A stretch of 64,000 nucleotides of DNA from Anticarsia gemmatalis (GCF_050436995.1 NC_134774.1:5004030-5068029); one strand, 5' to 3'; shown: positions 29,642-41,349, counted from the first letter of the stretch. The notes: a model not told the origin generated them from the letters alone. Numbers and translations are program-made.

Positions 29642-29853
29642 TTAGGTCGGGGAAAAGTCTTTTCACATTATAGTATGTATGAACTTGTAATAAAAACTCC
29701 TTGACTTCAAGAATCACAAATGTGTACACGGTTCATTAGGTTTCTTTCAGTGAGCTCGTGAGGTACACAAATATCGAGCTTTTTTGTGTAGAGAAAAGTT
29801 TTATTAGAAGTTCATACATACTATAATGCGAAAATACTTTTTACCCGACCTAA
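29642..29853 (-). mobile_element. Mini-mariner, copy 3, with duplicated flanks
   Basis: TA-flanked, TTAGGTCGGGGAAAAGTCTT to TTTTTACCCGACCTAA. About 60 bp (GGATAATCTAGAAAAATCT ... AAGATTTAC) occurs on both sides, at 29583-29640 and 29862-29920. Confidence 0.85.
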
Positions 29854-30232
29854 TATTAGTGGGATAATCTAGAAAAATCTGGCATACTAAGGCTCTCTCT
29901 ACTAAGATTTACAATCTATTTAAACTCCTATTCACTCACTAATGATTTAAACAAAAGGCCTCCATTTTAAATAATAAGTAACAAAATAAACGAGACATTT
30001 AACTTGCAGTATAGACTTTGTTTTAATTAAAAACTTTTGCTTTCAGTCGCAAAAATAACTAGAACCAATGATGCTCAAAGTTGTCCATTTGGAAATACTT
30101 TTTTAACAGTCTGTCTCTCTGTCTAGGGGCACGAGACGAACCAAACGAAGCGCAAGGATTCTACCTACCATTCACCGAAGCACTTCGTCGAATTTAAAAA
30201 TTTCTTAACTCCGGTTTGGATTACATACATAC

Positions 30233-30360
30233 ACAATATCACGCCTTTTTCCCATAGGGATAGGCAAAGACCAGAGAACGTCACTTGGTACGATCCTTAC
30301 AAACTTCTCTTGCTTCATTCACATACATACATGTTGTTACACAGGACCGTCGGTTACAGT
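30233..30360 (+). repeat. Rep-G
   Basis: TTCCCATAGGGATAGGCAAA, CACTTGGTACGATCCTTACA and CAGGACCGTCGGTTAC. Confidence 0.6.
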
Positions 30361-30572
30361 CTTTTCTTTCAAGAAATCGTATTATACCAGAATAATGTTA
30401 GTAGTACTCGTAATCGGCGATCTTTTATGACAAGATGTATGTGTGTGAATGAAGCGAGGGAAGTTTGTAAGGATCCCTGCTACTCTTATGAAAACAAGGA
30501 TTTATGTTTGTATGTAAGTAAAAATAATTTCCGAAATATGATTTCAGCGATCGTTTTATAAAATAAATAAAT

Positions 30573-30838
30573 AAATATTGGACAACTCACACACGGTCAT
30601 TTGATTACAAACTAAGCAGAGCTTGTACTGCAACCAAATAACTGATAAACATACTTATATACTTGTAAATACATACTTATATAGATACATTAACAACCAG
30701 GCTCAGAACAGATACTCACCACACAATCTGAGTTCGGTTCATCGCAATAGACAGTCGCTGCATGTACAATACTGGTATTCAGCTGCATCCGGTGAGACTG
30801 GAAGCCGACTACAACATAGAAAGAAAGGCTAGACTGAT
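30573..30838 (-). mobile_element. SINE-C tail joined to a 5S-SINE-II tail
   Basis: 30573-30725 is reverse SINE-C (CACACGGTCATTTGATTACA, GGCTCAGAACAGATACTC). 30748-30838 is a plus-strand 5S-SINE-II end (GACAGTCGCTGCATGTACAA). Confidence 0.7.
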
Positions 30839-31126
30839 GGTTCAAAAGTATATTGTAGTTAAAACAAGGGTTTTTACCACCCTTAGTTAACTAGTAGCGT
30901 GTTAACAACCAATAAATAAATTGTAAAAGCAGTCAGTTGTAGTTTTAAACTACAGTAAGAAAAGGATAGCACTATATACATTGTATAGCGGTCTCTCTTT
31001 CACTCACAGTCTTATTTGAATCGGTGTTGTACGGTAATTGATTAAAGACTAGATTTATTATTAGTATTTGTATTTAGGTTTAGACTTAGGTAATTGCAAT
31101 ACCTGGATTATTTGGTTGAAACCTTT

Positions 31127-31330
31127 TTTTAAAAGACAACTCCCGCACTAAGAATTGCTCTCGTGTCGCGGGGACTTTTACAAATATACAAACAACGGAC
31201 ACAAAGTACAACCAGATCCGAAACAACTATTTGTGGATTGTACTTATAATTGTTTCGTGAGAGAATCGAACCCATGATCTCCCAACACAATAATACTGGC
31301 GTGGCGACCTTAACCACTGCGCCTGCTTTC
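31127..31330 (-). mobile_element. SINE-B
   Basis: Reverse copy, GACAACTCCCGCACTAAGAA to CCTTAACCACTGCGCC, with B box GAGAATCGAACCC in reverse. Confidence 0.78.
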
Positions 31331-31803
31331 TCTACTTATATGCAAAAATATACAAAGCAGGCGCGACTGTCAATCTATATGTACCCTTTTTGAAGCTAAA
31401 CTACTGAACCAATTTGGATGTAATTTATCAAAAAGATAGCTTACAACTCGAGGTCTTATATTTCCTAATTTTTATTCAAAAATCCACCCCTAAGGCACTA
31501 AAATAGGGGATGAAACCAAAAAAAAACTTCCAATATTTTGAGAACCACAGCCAGTCCATTGAATGAAATAAAAGTACTTCATTCTGAATGAACGAATGAA
31601 TGAGTGAATGAAGAAACTTTCCTGAAAGTTCTTTCACAATAAATTTAATTTAATTCAGTGTAGTATCTTTGCTTCACGCTTGAAATGAGTTATGAGATAA
31701 GCAGGACTTTTTAGACTACTGTCTGAGCGGTAGTGTACGACTGCTGTAAAAGTCTCGGGTTCGAATCCTGGATCGGGTCTTTTCGGAGATTTTCTTCTTC
31801 TTG
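31331..31803. other. Spacer with decayed repeats
   Basis: A GAATGAATGAACGAATGAAT-type run at 31585-31610 and a tRNA-like B-box sentence GGGTTCGAATCCTGG at 31759. No gene seen. Confidence 0.5.
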
Positions 31804-32042
31804 TCGTATGGTTAGTGGTCAACCTAGTGTCAAAGTTGTTCAAGCCGCCCGAAGGTTTTGACGTGGCTTAACGACTGTTATCTTAGTAGACAACAACCGG
31901 GGCCGACTTTTAACGTGCCCTCCGAAGCACGGAGACGCTCAGTTCAAATACCACTATGCGGTCACCCATCTATGGAATGACCGCGCCAAGGTTTGCTTGA
32001 CCCACAGATCGTTTACCGACCGGTGAGCGCAACTGGCTACGG
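31804..32042 (-). mobile_element. 5S-SINE-I, full length
   Basis: Reverse copy with GCGGTCACCCATCTATGGAA and TTTACCGACCGGTGAGCGCA. Confidence 0.8.
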
Positions 32043-32167
32043 AAGAATTGATTGAGAAGAATAACGGAAAAACCAGCCAAGTCGGAATCGCGCATTTTGT
32101 TATAACCCAGTTAAATATTTATTTTATTCTGGTTTTCAGTACTTGTTGTTATAGCGACAAAAGATTT

Positions 32168-32386
32168 TTTTTTAAAGACAACTCCCGCTCTAAGAATTGC
32201 TCTTGTGTCGCGGGGACTTTTACAAACATATAAACAACGGACACAAAGCACAACCAAACACGAAACAATTATTTGTGGATCGCACAAATAATAATTGTCC
32301 CGTGTGGGAATAGGACCCACGACCTCCGGATGCAATGGTTTGCGGCGGGGCGACCTAAACCACTGCGCCACGGAGGCAGTCAAATA
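32168..32386 (-). mobile_element. SINE-B, full length
   Basis: Reverse copy ending ACTGCGCCACGGAGGCAGTC, with a poly-T start. Confidence 0.8.
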
Positions 32387-32587
32387 CATCATCTGTGAAA
32401 ACCTCAACTATCTGACTATCACAAACCCACACACAAACATGCACACTACCAGAGATAGAACCGTTACCTAATTTATTGATACCGGCTAACTTTACAACTA
32501 GGTATATTTAATATTTTTCTTTATTTTCTGTACCCCCTAAAAAAATAATGTATTTGCTAACAGATTATACAATACGTACCTACATGT

Positions 32588-32710
32588 GAAGAAGGAGCGA
32601 CGTCTCCTGGCACAGGCATTAATATGCCTAAAAGGAGATGTCTTCACCACATAATCTAAATATTGTATTTAACCAAATAAAAGATTTTTATTATTATTAT
32701 TTTTTTATCA
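32588..32710 (+). repeat. Stem-loop plus AATAAA and TTATTATTATT tail (likely LINE 3' end)
   Basis: GACGTCTCCT pairs with AGGAGATGTC, and inside it AGGCAT pairs with ATGCCT. Then comes AAATAAAAG and a TTATTATTATTATT tract. A conserved 3' hairpin with a trinucleotide tail is usual for non-LTR retrotransposons; no coding part remains. Confidence 0.5.
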
Positions 32711-33001
32711 CGGTTCATGAGATACAGCCTGGAGACAAACAGACAGCGAGGTCCCGTTTTAACACTTAGATAAGGTTTCGAAACCTTAACTTTTATACCC
32801 GAGCCGGGACTCGAACCTGAGGCCCTCTTGCCAGTTGTTATGTACATAAATATATTTTAAATCCTGTATAATTATCAAAACAAAAGTTTTCAAGAACTCA
32901 TCACAAAGTGTTTAAGAATGCAAATAGCAAAACTTTGCAAACTCAGATCAAAATGTTACTTGAAGTGTATTTCGGGAAGAATGGACGCGCATACTAATGG
33001 A

Positions 33002-33440
33002 AACGTTTATATTTCCTGTTTGGATGGACCGATTTTGATGAAACTTTGCTTCATTTGTAGGTTAGGAATTGAGCCTTTTTATTGTTAAGTTTGGTTAAGA
33101 TCTGTGTAGTAGTTTTTGAGCTATGAGTAATTAAAAATGGTTAAAAAATGGTTAATTTTGAAAAACGTTTATGTTTAGTTGAACCGATCTTGATGAAACT
33201 TTGTTTTTTTTGTAGTTTAAGAAATAAGCTTTTTTACTGCAAAGATAAATGTATTGATTTTTAGTCATAAGTGATCAAATAAATGCTGTATAAAAAACGT
33301 TTATGTTTCCCAATTTGTTGTACCAATTTTAATGAAACTTAGCTTCATTTGTAGGTTAAAATATGAACTTTTTTAATGTAAAGTTTGGTTTCAATAGGTG
33401 TAGTTTTCGAGTAATGAGTGAATAAACAAATATTTTAATA
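33002..33440 (+). repeat. Three-unit degenerate tandem repeat
   Basis: Units open ACGTTTATATTTCC at 33002, ACGTTTATGTTTAG at 33163 and ACGTTTATGTTTCC at 33296, each with ATGAAACTT and TGTAGGTTA-type blocks. Confidence 0.7.
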
Positions 33441-33671
33441 GTACTGGTTGGTTGCGTACACAATTTTGAAGAAAAATATTTCCTGTTTTGTCAGAAATTT
33501 TGAGAAACTTGTCTGTAAAAGAACTTTATAACAATGTATTTTTCCTTTTGTTGCAGGTTATAAAAGAAAAACAATATACAAACTGGATTTAAACGAGAGG
33601 TAAGATTTAAGTGCTAGTTTCACATCTTAAAAATAACTGCCAGATACCTTATCTACTAGATAACTTTGTGT

Positions 33672-33860
33672 TAAGGTCACCACGCTGCTACCATTGCGTC
33701 AGGAGGTCGTGGGTTCGATTCCCACACAGTTATTTGTGCGATCCACAAGTAATTGTTTCGGGTGCGGTTGTACTTTGTGTCCGCTGTTTGTATGTTTGTA
33801 AAAGTCCCCGCGACACAAGAGCAATTCTTAGTGCGGGAGTTATCTTTTAAAAAAAACATA
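33672..33860 (+). mobile_element. SINE-B, 5' truncated
   Basis: Starts GTTAAGGTCACCACGCTGCT and keeps the B box GGTTCGATTCC and the whole body. Confidence 0.75.
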
Positions 33861-33929
33861 GACAGAAAATTATGGAAACAGATGTCAATATTCCATTTGA
33901 TGTGATAGCTGATAAATATTATATTAGTT

Positions 33930-34075
33930 GGAGTATCGTGTTATAAGTCAGGTAACTGTGTTGTGTAGGTCTGATAGACAGTCGCTGCATGTACAATACT
34001 GGTATTCAGCTGTATCCGGTGAGACTGGAAGCCGACTACAACATAGTTGGAAGAAAGACTAGACTGATGATGATT
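33930..34075 (+). mobile_element. 5S-SINE-II tail
   Basis: GTATCGTGTTATAAGTCAGG to AGAAAGACTAGACTGATGAT. Confidence 0.75.
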
Positions 34076-35030
34076 TATATTAATCGTTCATGCTAATTCT
34101 CTCTATTAAGAGGTTAATAAGGGGATGAACTACTAAAATTACTAATTTCAACCCTTTTCAAATCATTTTACAACAAATACATTCGTAATCAAATTGTATT
34201 TGTGAATACAAAAAAAGATTTAATTCCCAATTATAATCTCATTATTCCACCCTTCTGAATGAAACAGGGGTGGGAAGTTTAGACCAGTTGACTGGTACCC
34301 TTCGAAGCGAGTTAACGCGTTGAGAAAAATATTTTTGTAGAAAAAAAAATTGTGTTTTTTTTTCGTAATTTTTTTTATTTAAATGTAGTTTTTTTACAAA
34401 AAATTTATTCTGTTTTTACTTGATGAAAAATAGTGCGTTTTTTTACGTAAAATTTTTACTTAAATGTAGTTTTTTTACAAAAAAATAAGACTGTTTTTTA
34501 AGTGTACGTGTGTGTGATAAATAATGATTTTTTGTGACAAAATGTGTTTTATAAATTTTAATAAAAATATAGTGTAAGTGTGTTAAAATAAGTGACCAAA
34601 AAAATCTGCAAGTGAAAAATTCTTTTTTACTAATTTTGATAATACATATATAAAATCACGCCGTCTTCCCATAGGGGTAGGCAGAGACCAAAGAATCCTC
34701 TAAGAACTTTGACACTAGGTTGACCACTAACCATACGAAAGACTAAAATAAATTACATTTTATAATTAAAATAAGACATTAAATTAATTGCTTTAAAAAG
34801 TAACTAATGATATCTTTTTAATTAATTCGTGACAGTGTCAGACCGTGTTTTGAATTTTAAATTAATATTTTAATTAAAACATTAAATTGTGTTTATGTTT
34901 AAAAAGTTTTTTTTTTTTCTTTTAAACGTGTTGTGTAAAAGATTATTGTGCTATGGATTTTAATAATGGACTTTTCTGATCAAAGTTTTTGTGGGTATGT
35001 ATTAATTACTTTTTAATTTGTATGTATTTA
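34076..35030. other. AT-rich spacer with an 83-bp duplication
   Basis: AAATGTAGTTTTTTTACAAA occurs at 34380 and 34463 within an 83-bp repeat. A Rep-G fragment (34650-34695) and a 5S-SINE-I end (34702-34738) follow. No coding sequence seen. Confidence 0.6.
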
Positions 35031-35264
35031 GAGGCGCCCATAGCCAGTTGCGCTCACCGGTCGGTAAACGATCTGTGGGTTAAGCAACTTTGGCGCGGTC
35101 ATTCCATAGATGGGTGACCGCATAGTGGTATTTGAACTGGGCGTCTACGTGCTTGGGAAGGCATGTAAAAAGTCGTAAATTAAGATAACAGTCGTTAAGC
35201 CACGTCAAAGGCCATCGGGCGGCTTGAACAACTTTGACACTAGGTTGACCACTAACCATACGAT
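35031..35264 (+). mobile_element. 5S-SINE-I, full length
   Basis: GCGCCCATAGCCAGTTGCGC to CCACTAACCATACGA, with GATGGGTGACCGC. Confidence 0.8.
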
Positions 35265-35387
35265 GAAGGACCTTTGTTCAAAAAAATTTAATGAATACAT
35301 AGATTTAATTTATGATATGACCTATGTGTGTTCGGTAGTGTTGATAGCAGCTCCTTACATCATCAATGATTTACATGTAACATATAT

Positions 35388-35545
35388 AAAATCAGGCCTT
35401 TTCCCTATAGGGGTAGTCAGAGACCAGAGAACGTCACTTGGTACGATCCTTACAAACTTCCCTTGCTTCATTCACATACATACATACATGTTGTCATACA
35501 GGACCGTCGGTTACGAACACCTGACCTTTTTACAACACATTAATA
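35388..35545 (+). repeat. Rep-G
   Basis: GGCCTTTTCCCTATAGGGGT, GTACGATCCTTACAAACTTC and GACCTTTTTACAACACAT. 35546-35830 has nothing recognisable. Confidence 0.62.
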
Positions 35546-35830
35546 GTGTCAAGAAAGTCCTGCACAGGCCGGTTTGAATGAAACTGGCCGCTGTAACCGA
35601 ATATCAGCCACTAAACCACAATGAAAAGACATATTTGACGTTTAAAATTTCCCATACATTCTTTTCAAAGAGCGCTTTATTGATGCGACCATAACTCCGA
35701 AGGAACCCGAAGTTTGCCGGACATTGCCGAACGGGTTGAAATTTACGGCGCCTCGGAATTTGATATTAAACTCTTTAATTGATAACTGACGTAAGAATGC
35801 CTTGAAAACGGTAATAACTTTTCAAATTCG

Positions 35831-36048
35831 ACCGCCTCCGTGGCGCAGTGGTTCAGGTCAGGCCACTACTATTGCGTCGAGTCGAGAGGTCGTGGGTTCG
35901 ATTCCCACACGGAACAATTATTTGTGCGATCCACGAATAATTGTTTCGGGTCTGGTTGTACTTTGTGTCCGTTGTTTGTATGTTTGTAAAAGTCCTCATG
36001 ATACAAGTGGAATTCGTAGTGCAAGAGGTGCCTTTATAGAAAAAAAAA
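35831..36048 (+). mobile_element. SINE-B, full length
   Basis: ACCGCCTCCGTGGCGCAGTG to a poly-A tail, B box GGTTCGATTCC. Confidence 0.8.
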
Positions 36049-36095
36049 TGTCGACTATTTTCATAGCAATACTTATACTCGCTTTGTCCACATCT

Positions 36096-36218
36096 TATCG
36101 TATGGTTAGTGGTCAACCTAGTGTCAAAGTTGTTCAAGCCGCAGCCTTTGACGTGGCTTAACGACTGTTATCTTAGTAGACAACAACCGGGACCGACTTT
36201 TTACGTGCATTCTGAAGC
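36096..36218 (-). mobile_element. 5S-SINE-I tail
   Basis: TATCGTATGGTTAGTGGTCA to CGACTTTTTACGTGCATTCT. Confidence 0.72.
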
Positions 36219-36312
36219 AAATTTTTCGTATCCATGGTTTGTGAAAAGGTTGTTTTATGCATGGATGATCATATTATACATATCGAGTTACTTTATGTTT
36301 TGGTTGGCACGT

Positions 36313-36535
36313 TAAATTGTGGGTCCCGGCTGACATTTTCCAAGATCTTTGACAGTCGTTAACAGTAGTCAGAAGCTTGAAAGTGTGACAAGCAGTCTTA
36401 GTATCGTGTTATAAGTCAGGTAACTGTGTTGTGGAGGTCTGATAGACAGTCGCTGCATGTACAATACTGGTATTCAGCTGCATCCGGTGAGACTGGAAGC
36501 TGACTACAACATAGTTGGAAGAAAGACTAGACTGT
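36313..36535 (+). mobile_element. 5S-SINE-II tail
   Basis: AATTGTGGGTCCCGGCTGAC to GAAGAAAGACTAGACTG. Confidence 0.75.
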
Positions 36536-36675
36536 AGTTAGATATTGAAGTATTTAAGCGGTATATTCTGTGACGCAGTTTCCAATATGGTGATGGAATA
36601 TGCTTGTAAGATGACTAGGGCTGTGCTAGTATAGCAAGGAATAACTAACACAAGAGAAAGGGGCCATATGAAGTA

Positions 36676-36921
36676 CTAGCTGACCCGCGCAACTTCGCTT
36701 GCGTCACATAAGAGAGAATGGATCATAATTGTCCCCGTTTTTGTAACATTTTTTACTGGTACTCTGCTCTTGTTGGTCGTAGCGTGATGATATATAGCGT
36801 ATAGTCTTCCTCGGTAAATGAGCTATCCAACAGTAAAATAATTTTTCAATTAGTACCTACTAGTAGTTCCGGAAATTAGCGCGTTCAAACAAAGAAACTC
36901 GCTTTATAATATTAGTATAGA
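36676..36921 (-). mobile_element. Hel-A Helitron, complete
   Basis: A|CTAGCTGACCCGCGCAACTT to ATATTAGTATAGA|T, with mild internal divergence. 36922-37345 is spacer without gene. Confidence 0.8.
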
Positions 36922-37345
36922 TAAATATATATTGAGGCCTTGTAATAAAATGATATCGATGATTTATAAATAAAATATCGTTACAACTATTTAGCAGCTT
37001 TTCTCATTGGCGCTATCTTCCGAACTGGCGGTAAATTCACTCTCTGTATCATTGACTATCATAAGTGTCAGTATTTGACCTATATGAACAAATGTTTTTT
37101 TTTTTATTCCTACGTTTTGATCGCAACTCCAAAATGAAATAACTCACATCTACATTTTGGCAAAAATCAATAATTTTAGTACAACATATTCAAAGTGACA
37201 ACCCTATAAGATAGCGGGCTAAATTGAAAATGGCTGACACAGCCGTGATTAAATACGACACAAACATCAATCTTATATCATAATCGATGCACTAGCGTAT
37301 TTCCTGCGGCTTCCCTCGCATATACAGCGGTTTTATAACAACTTT

Positions 37346-37556
37346 ACGACTCCGTGGCGCAGTGGTTTAGGTCACCACGCCGCTACCATTGCGTCGGGAA
37401 AGTTCGGTTCCCACACGGGACAATTAATTATTTGTGCGATCCACAAATAGCTGTTTCGGGACAAGTTGTACTTTGTGTCCGTTGTTTGTATGTTTGTAAA
37501 AGTCCCCGCGACACAAGAGCTATTCTTAGTGCGGGAGTTGTCTTTAAAAAAATACA
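37346..37556 (+). mobile_element. SINE-B
   Basis: CGACTCCGTGGCGCAGTGGT to GGAGTTGTCTTTAAAAAAAT; the B box region has lost a few bases (GTTCGGTTCCC). Confidence 0.78.
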
Positions 37557-37661
37557 AACGACAATTGCTATGTATAGGGTGTTTACAAAAGACAATTGTC
37601 ATATACAGGGTGATGTACAATTGAGCGTTACTAACCAGTATCGTTATCGGGCCGGTCCCAT

Positions 37662-37705
37662 CACGTGTCGGGCTCGTGTCGGGCACGTGTCGGACACGTG
37701 TCGAG
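37662..37705 (+). repeat. Four tandem 11-mers with CACGTG E-boxes
   Basis: CACGTGTCGGG, CTCGTGTCGGG, CACGTGTCGGA and CACGTGTCGAG follow without gaps. Three of the four carry the CACGTG palindrome. The sequence is GC-rich against its AT-rich surroundings (37640-37800). Confidence 0.8.
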
Positions 37706-37994
37706 TTATACCGATATGTAAGGGTGGGAAAAAGGTCGGATCTTTTGATGTTTAGTGTGTGACCGTTGATTGTGTCGCGAGTTCGGTGCTCGGGTAGGGA
37801 GATTTTTTTTTGGTTTTTTGTTATTGGATGTAAAGATTAAAAGAAAATGTTTAGTCTTTGATTATTACTATTGCATTGTTGGGATAGGAAAAAACTTTTT
37901 TATTATATTTTTCATAGTGATAAGGATTTTTCTTTAATTTAATTAACGTCACTCAAAGTGTTTTTAGTTTAAAATAAGGATTTTGACTGTTACA

Positions 37995-38259
37995 CTGCCT
38001 CCGTGGTGCAGGGGTTAAGATCACCACGCCGCTACCAATACATCGGGAAGACATAAGTTCGAATCCAACCCGAAACAAATCTTAGTGTGATGAGTATCTG
38101 TTCTGAGCCTGGTTGTTAATGTATCTATATAGGTATGTATGTACAAGTATACCTATGTATAAGTATGTTTATCAGTTATTTAGTTATAGTACAAGCTCTA
38201 CTTAATTTGTAATCAAATGACCGTGTGTGAGTTGTACAATGATATTTATTATTTATTCG
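37995..38259 (+). mobile_element. Chimeric SINE: SINE-B head, SINE-C body
   Basis: Head ACTGCCTCCGTGGTGCAGGG and CACCACGCCGCTACCAATAC are SINE-B. From the B box on (AAATCTTAGTGTGATGAG, GAGCCTGGTTGTTAATGTAT) it is SINE-C. The join lies just after the shared B box. Confidence 0.75.
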
Positions 38260-38490
38260 CTAGCTGACCCGCACAACTTCGCTTGCGTCACATAAGAGAT
38301 AATCATAATTTCCCCGTTTTTGTAACATTTTTCGTTGCTACGCCGCCCCTAATGGTCGTAGCATGATGTTATATAGCCTGAAGCCTTTTTCTATAAATGT
38401 TCTATTCAACTCAAAAATATTTTTCAATTCGAACCAGTAGTTTCTGAGATTTGCGCGTTCAAACAAACTACCTCTTCAGCTTCATAATCT
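38260..38490 (-). mobile_element. Hel-A
   Basis: CTAGCTGACCCGCACAACTT to ACTACCTCTTCAGCTTCATA. It directly follows the chimeric SINE and abuts Hel-C. Confidence 0.72.
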
Positions 38491-38494
38491 AATA

Positions 38495-38665
38495 TATAAT
38501 ATTCTCGCATCACAGTTTTCGTTGCCATACTCCTCCGAAACGGCTTGACGGATTCTCATGAAATTTTGTGAGCATATTGGCTAGGTCTGAGAATCGGCCA
38601 ACATCTATTTTTCATACACCTAAGTGACACATTTTTTTATATGGCAGAACAACGTCTGCCGGGTA
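38495..38665 (+). mobile_element. Hel-C repeat
   Basis: ATAATATTCTCGCATCACAG, CCGAAACGGCTTGACGGATT and GTGAGCATATTGGCTAGGTC. Confidence 0.65.
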
Positions 38666-39883
38666 TTAGTACCTATAGATACTCTCAAATTTTCGCATTT
38701 TTAGTAAAGTCTAGCATTACTCATTCAATATGTTCTTATACCATAAGCGTGAAGGTACCATTACTACATTCCCTGGACGGCCATTCCTCCCCTAATTACA
38801 ACCCCTAGCTAGGCGTCCCCTTACGCGTGTGTAACATAAATCATTATCTATAAGTATTTGATATTGGTAAAAGTACAAATGTCTCTGTGGTTTGGCGATG
38901 AGGTCGTGGAATCGATTCTTGGGTCGGGCAGACGATTATTGTATTATTTTTTTATAATATCGCACTAATAATACAATGGTGCAGGAACTCAAAATACATC
39001 GACACAACTTCAACTAGATTTAACACTATAACCATAACGTATTTCATTTATTTATTAGTAACAAAATAATATTTTATTTTATTTTTAAAACACACAGAGC
39101 ATTTAGTTTTTGTACCCATAATAGGGAGTTATAAACATTAATAAACAAGTTATTCGTTGATTGCGATAAAAGTTGTATTTTGAGTTACAGCACTTTTGTA
39201 TTATTAGTGCGATGCGAAGATGTAATGTTGAGAAAATAACTATAAATAAAAAAAATTAAAAGCCCCCATTCTGTTCAATTTTTTTTTTCATATTTTTCAT
39301 AGATTGGCTAGTTGGGTACTTTTTAACGGCTCAACCGATTTACATCAAACATGTCTAAGAACACTTGCACATAAGTAACCTTTAATACAAAAAATAAACT
39401 AAATTGAAATCACTGCATCCATTCGGGAGTTATGATGCCACAAACAGACAGACACACACAGAGACAGACAGACACGTCAAACTTATAAGACCTCTCTTTT
39501 TGCGTCGGGGGTTAAAAATGCTTCTCGACATCGCCGCGTCTGAATAAAAAAAGAACAACTGCAGTTTATTTAAACTGTCATGAACTTAAACGCTATTGAA
39601 TAGATAAACCACCGCTAAATGTACCTCAGAAACCGGGGGTTAGGGAAGTTACTTAACTCACTGATCGTTTATCGACTATTGAGTAGTGTATCTTAACGCT
39701 TGTGTCTTGTGTCGTAGGCAGAACAGTCACGTACTGTAATGAATTTAACTGATCCTCTCTTGAAGTGGATCCAGTGGTTTAATGTAATCAATGGAGCTAT
39801 GAAACTAGCGGTAACTGTAATAGCGGTTTATAAATAAATGTTTTGAGGTAACCTTCATTTTCTTTCGCTAATTAAATTTTAAC
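38666..39883. other. Spacer; decayed repeat at 39295-39520
   Basis: 39295-39520 has GTACTTTTTAACGGCTCAAC, a CAGACAGACAC run and GCGTCGGGGGTTAAAA, a common moth repeat end. No gene seen elsewhere in the stretch. Confidence 0.5.
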
Positions 39884-40345
39884 GTCCTCCAAGGCGCAGT
39901 GGTTCTGGTGGCCGTGGGTTCGATTCTCACACGAAACTGAAGACCAAATAATGAAGAATGTTAACTAATTTTGATTATTAGCACTCCATATTCTCTGTTA
40001 AAAATAAAAAATGCTCGTGAAAGAATTACTTCGATACGTCAATTAGTTTCCGATTTATAAGTAAAACAAGTTGTAACCGCACGGTGACGGTGTGACGTCA
40101 TTGTACAACTGTTAGCGGGACTCGATATTTTTCGAAACTTTGAATGCTTATAAAATCAAAACTACTTGGTATTTTTGACTAAAACAAAAACTGGATTTAC
40201 TGAGTCACAATTAAAAGCGATTTGGCATACCTAACATTCTTTATTGTTTCGATGCTGGTTGTGGTTTATGTCCGTTGTTTGTATGTTTGTAAAACTCCAA
40301 TACAAGATCAATTGTTAGTGCAGGTATGTCTTTTTTAAACTCTAA
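39884..40345 (+). mobile_element. SINE-B remains, separated
   Basis: 39884-39940 keeps an A box (AGGCGCAGTGG) and B box (GGTTCGATTCT). 40245-40345 keeps the TTTATGTCCGTTGTTTGTAT body. The 300 bp between are AT-rich, so it may be one copy split by an insertion or two fragments. Confidence 0.5.
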
Positions 40346-40550
40346 AAAAACCGCTCTTCACTCCGCTCATAGCCCCGCTGTCTTCCTAGCCTCAATTTAA
40401 TTTGCCCCATCAAAGTAATAATCAATTTATAGTCGGTACATCGTGGTTGTTTTACAAATGTTCTGTATTTTGTATGTCATAATATATTGATGGAAAATCT
40501 TTGATATTTATTGTTTCAATGGTACAAATGGGAGTTACCATGCCTACGCA

Positions 40551-40745
40551 TCCTACTGATATTATAAATGCAAAAGTTTGTTAGAATGTATGTATGTATG
40601 CATGGATGTTTGTTACTCTTTCACGCAAATATTACATTAACGATTAGGTACGATGAAATTTGGTATGTAGGTATCTGAAGACCCAGAATAACATATAGGC
40701 TAGTTTTAATCCCGGAGTTCCCGAGGGATCGGGATTTACACGTGA
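40551..40745 (+). mobile_element. Hel-D, 3' end replaced
   Basis: TCCTACTGATATTATAAATG to GGGATTTACACGTGAACGAA, then it passes into SINE-A sequence at a shared GAAGT. Confidence 0.68.
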
Positions 40746-41095
40746 ACGAAGTGCGGGGACTTTGTAAACCTTCAAGAACTGTTCTAAACAACTCTCAGGC
40801 ATGCAAGGTTGCATCACGATTATTTCCTTCACCGTTGGAACAAGTGATTATTATTTCTAACTATCTGACCCGCGCAACTTCGCTTGCGTCACATAAGACA
40901 GCCATGCTTTTTCCCGTTTTTGTAACATTTTTCACTGGTGCTCTGCTCCTATTGGTCGTAGCGTGATGATATACAGCCTATAGCCTTCCTCGATAAATGG
41001 GCTATCTAACCCTGAAATAATTTTTGTTCAAACAAACAAACAAACTCTTCAGCTTTAAAATATAACTAAGTATAGATACACACATTACTTGAAAA
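40744..41095 (-). mobile_element. SINE-A split by Hel-A
   Basis: 40744-40860 ends GTGATTATTATTTCTAA and 41078-41095 resumes TACACACATTACTTGAAA. The interruption falls at the same SINE-A bond as at 6894/7129. Confidence 0.75.
40861..41077 (-). mobile_element. Hel-A inside SINE-A
   Basis: CTATCTGACCCGCGCAACTT to AACTAAGTATAGA|T. Confidence 0.75.
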
Positions 41096-41349
41096 AGCTC
41101 TAGTACCAAATTTGATTTTACGTGGTCTTAAAATAAAAACAAATACTTAACATTTTGTTATAAATATGTATTTAATTATTAGTTTAGAGTGAGGAGGCAG
41201 AAACTTGCAAATTTCGCCGCCAGGTGGCGCTAACGACTGTGAATTACGATTATTAATTGGTTGGAAACATACGGGAGAGAATATCAGACGGGAATGACGC
41301 GATTTTTTGTTCTGGTGGAGTCTTTTGTATGGTCAAAATATTTTAGTAT

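Noticed and set aside
35224..35577. 117-codon open frame
   Set aside because: Begins in a 5S-SINE-I end and continues through Rep-G; the same start recurs in many SINE copies. Similar frames at 17486-17745, 36109-36315, 37354-37755 and 60811-61257 were dropped for the same reason.
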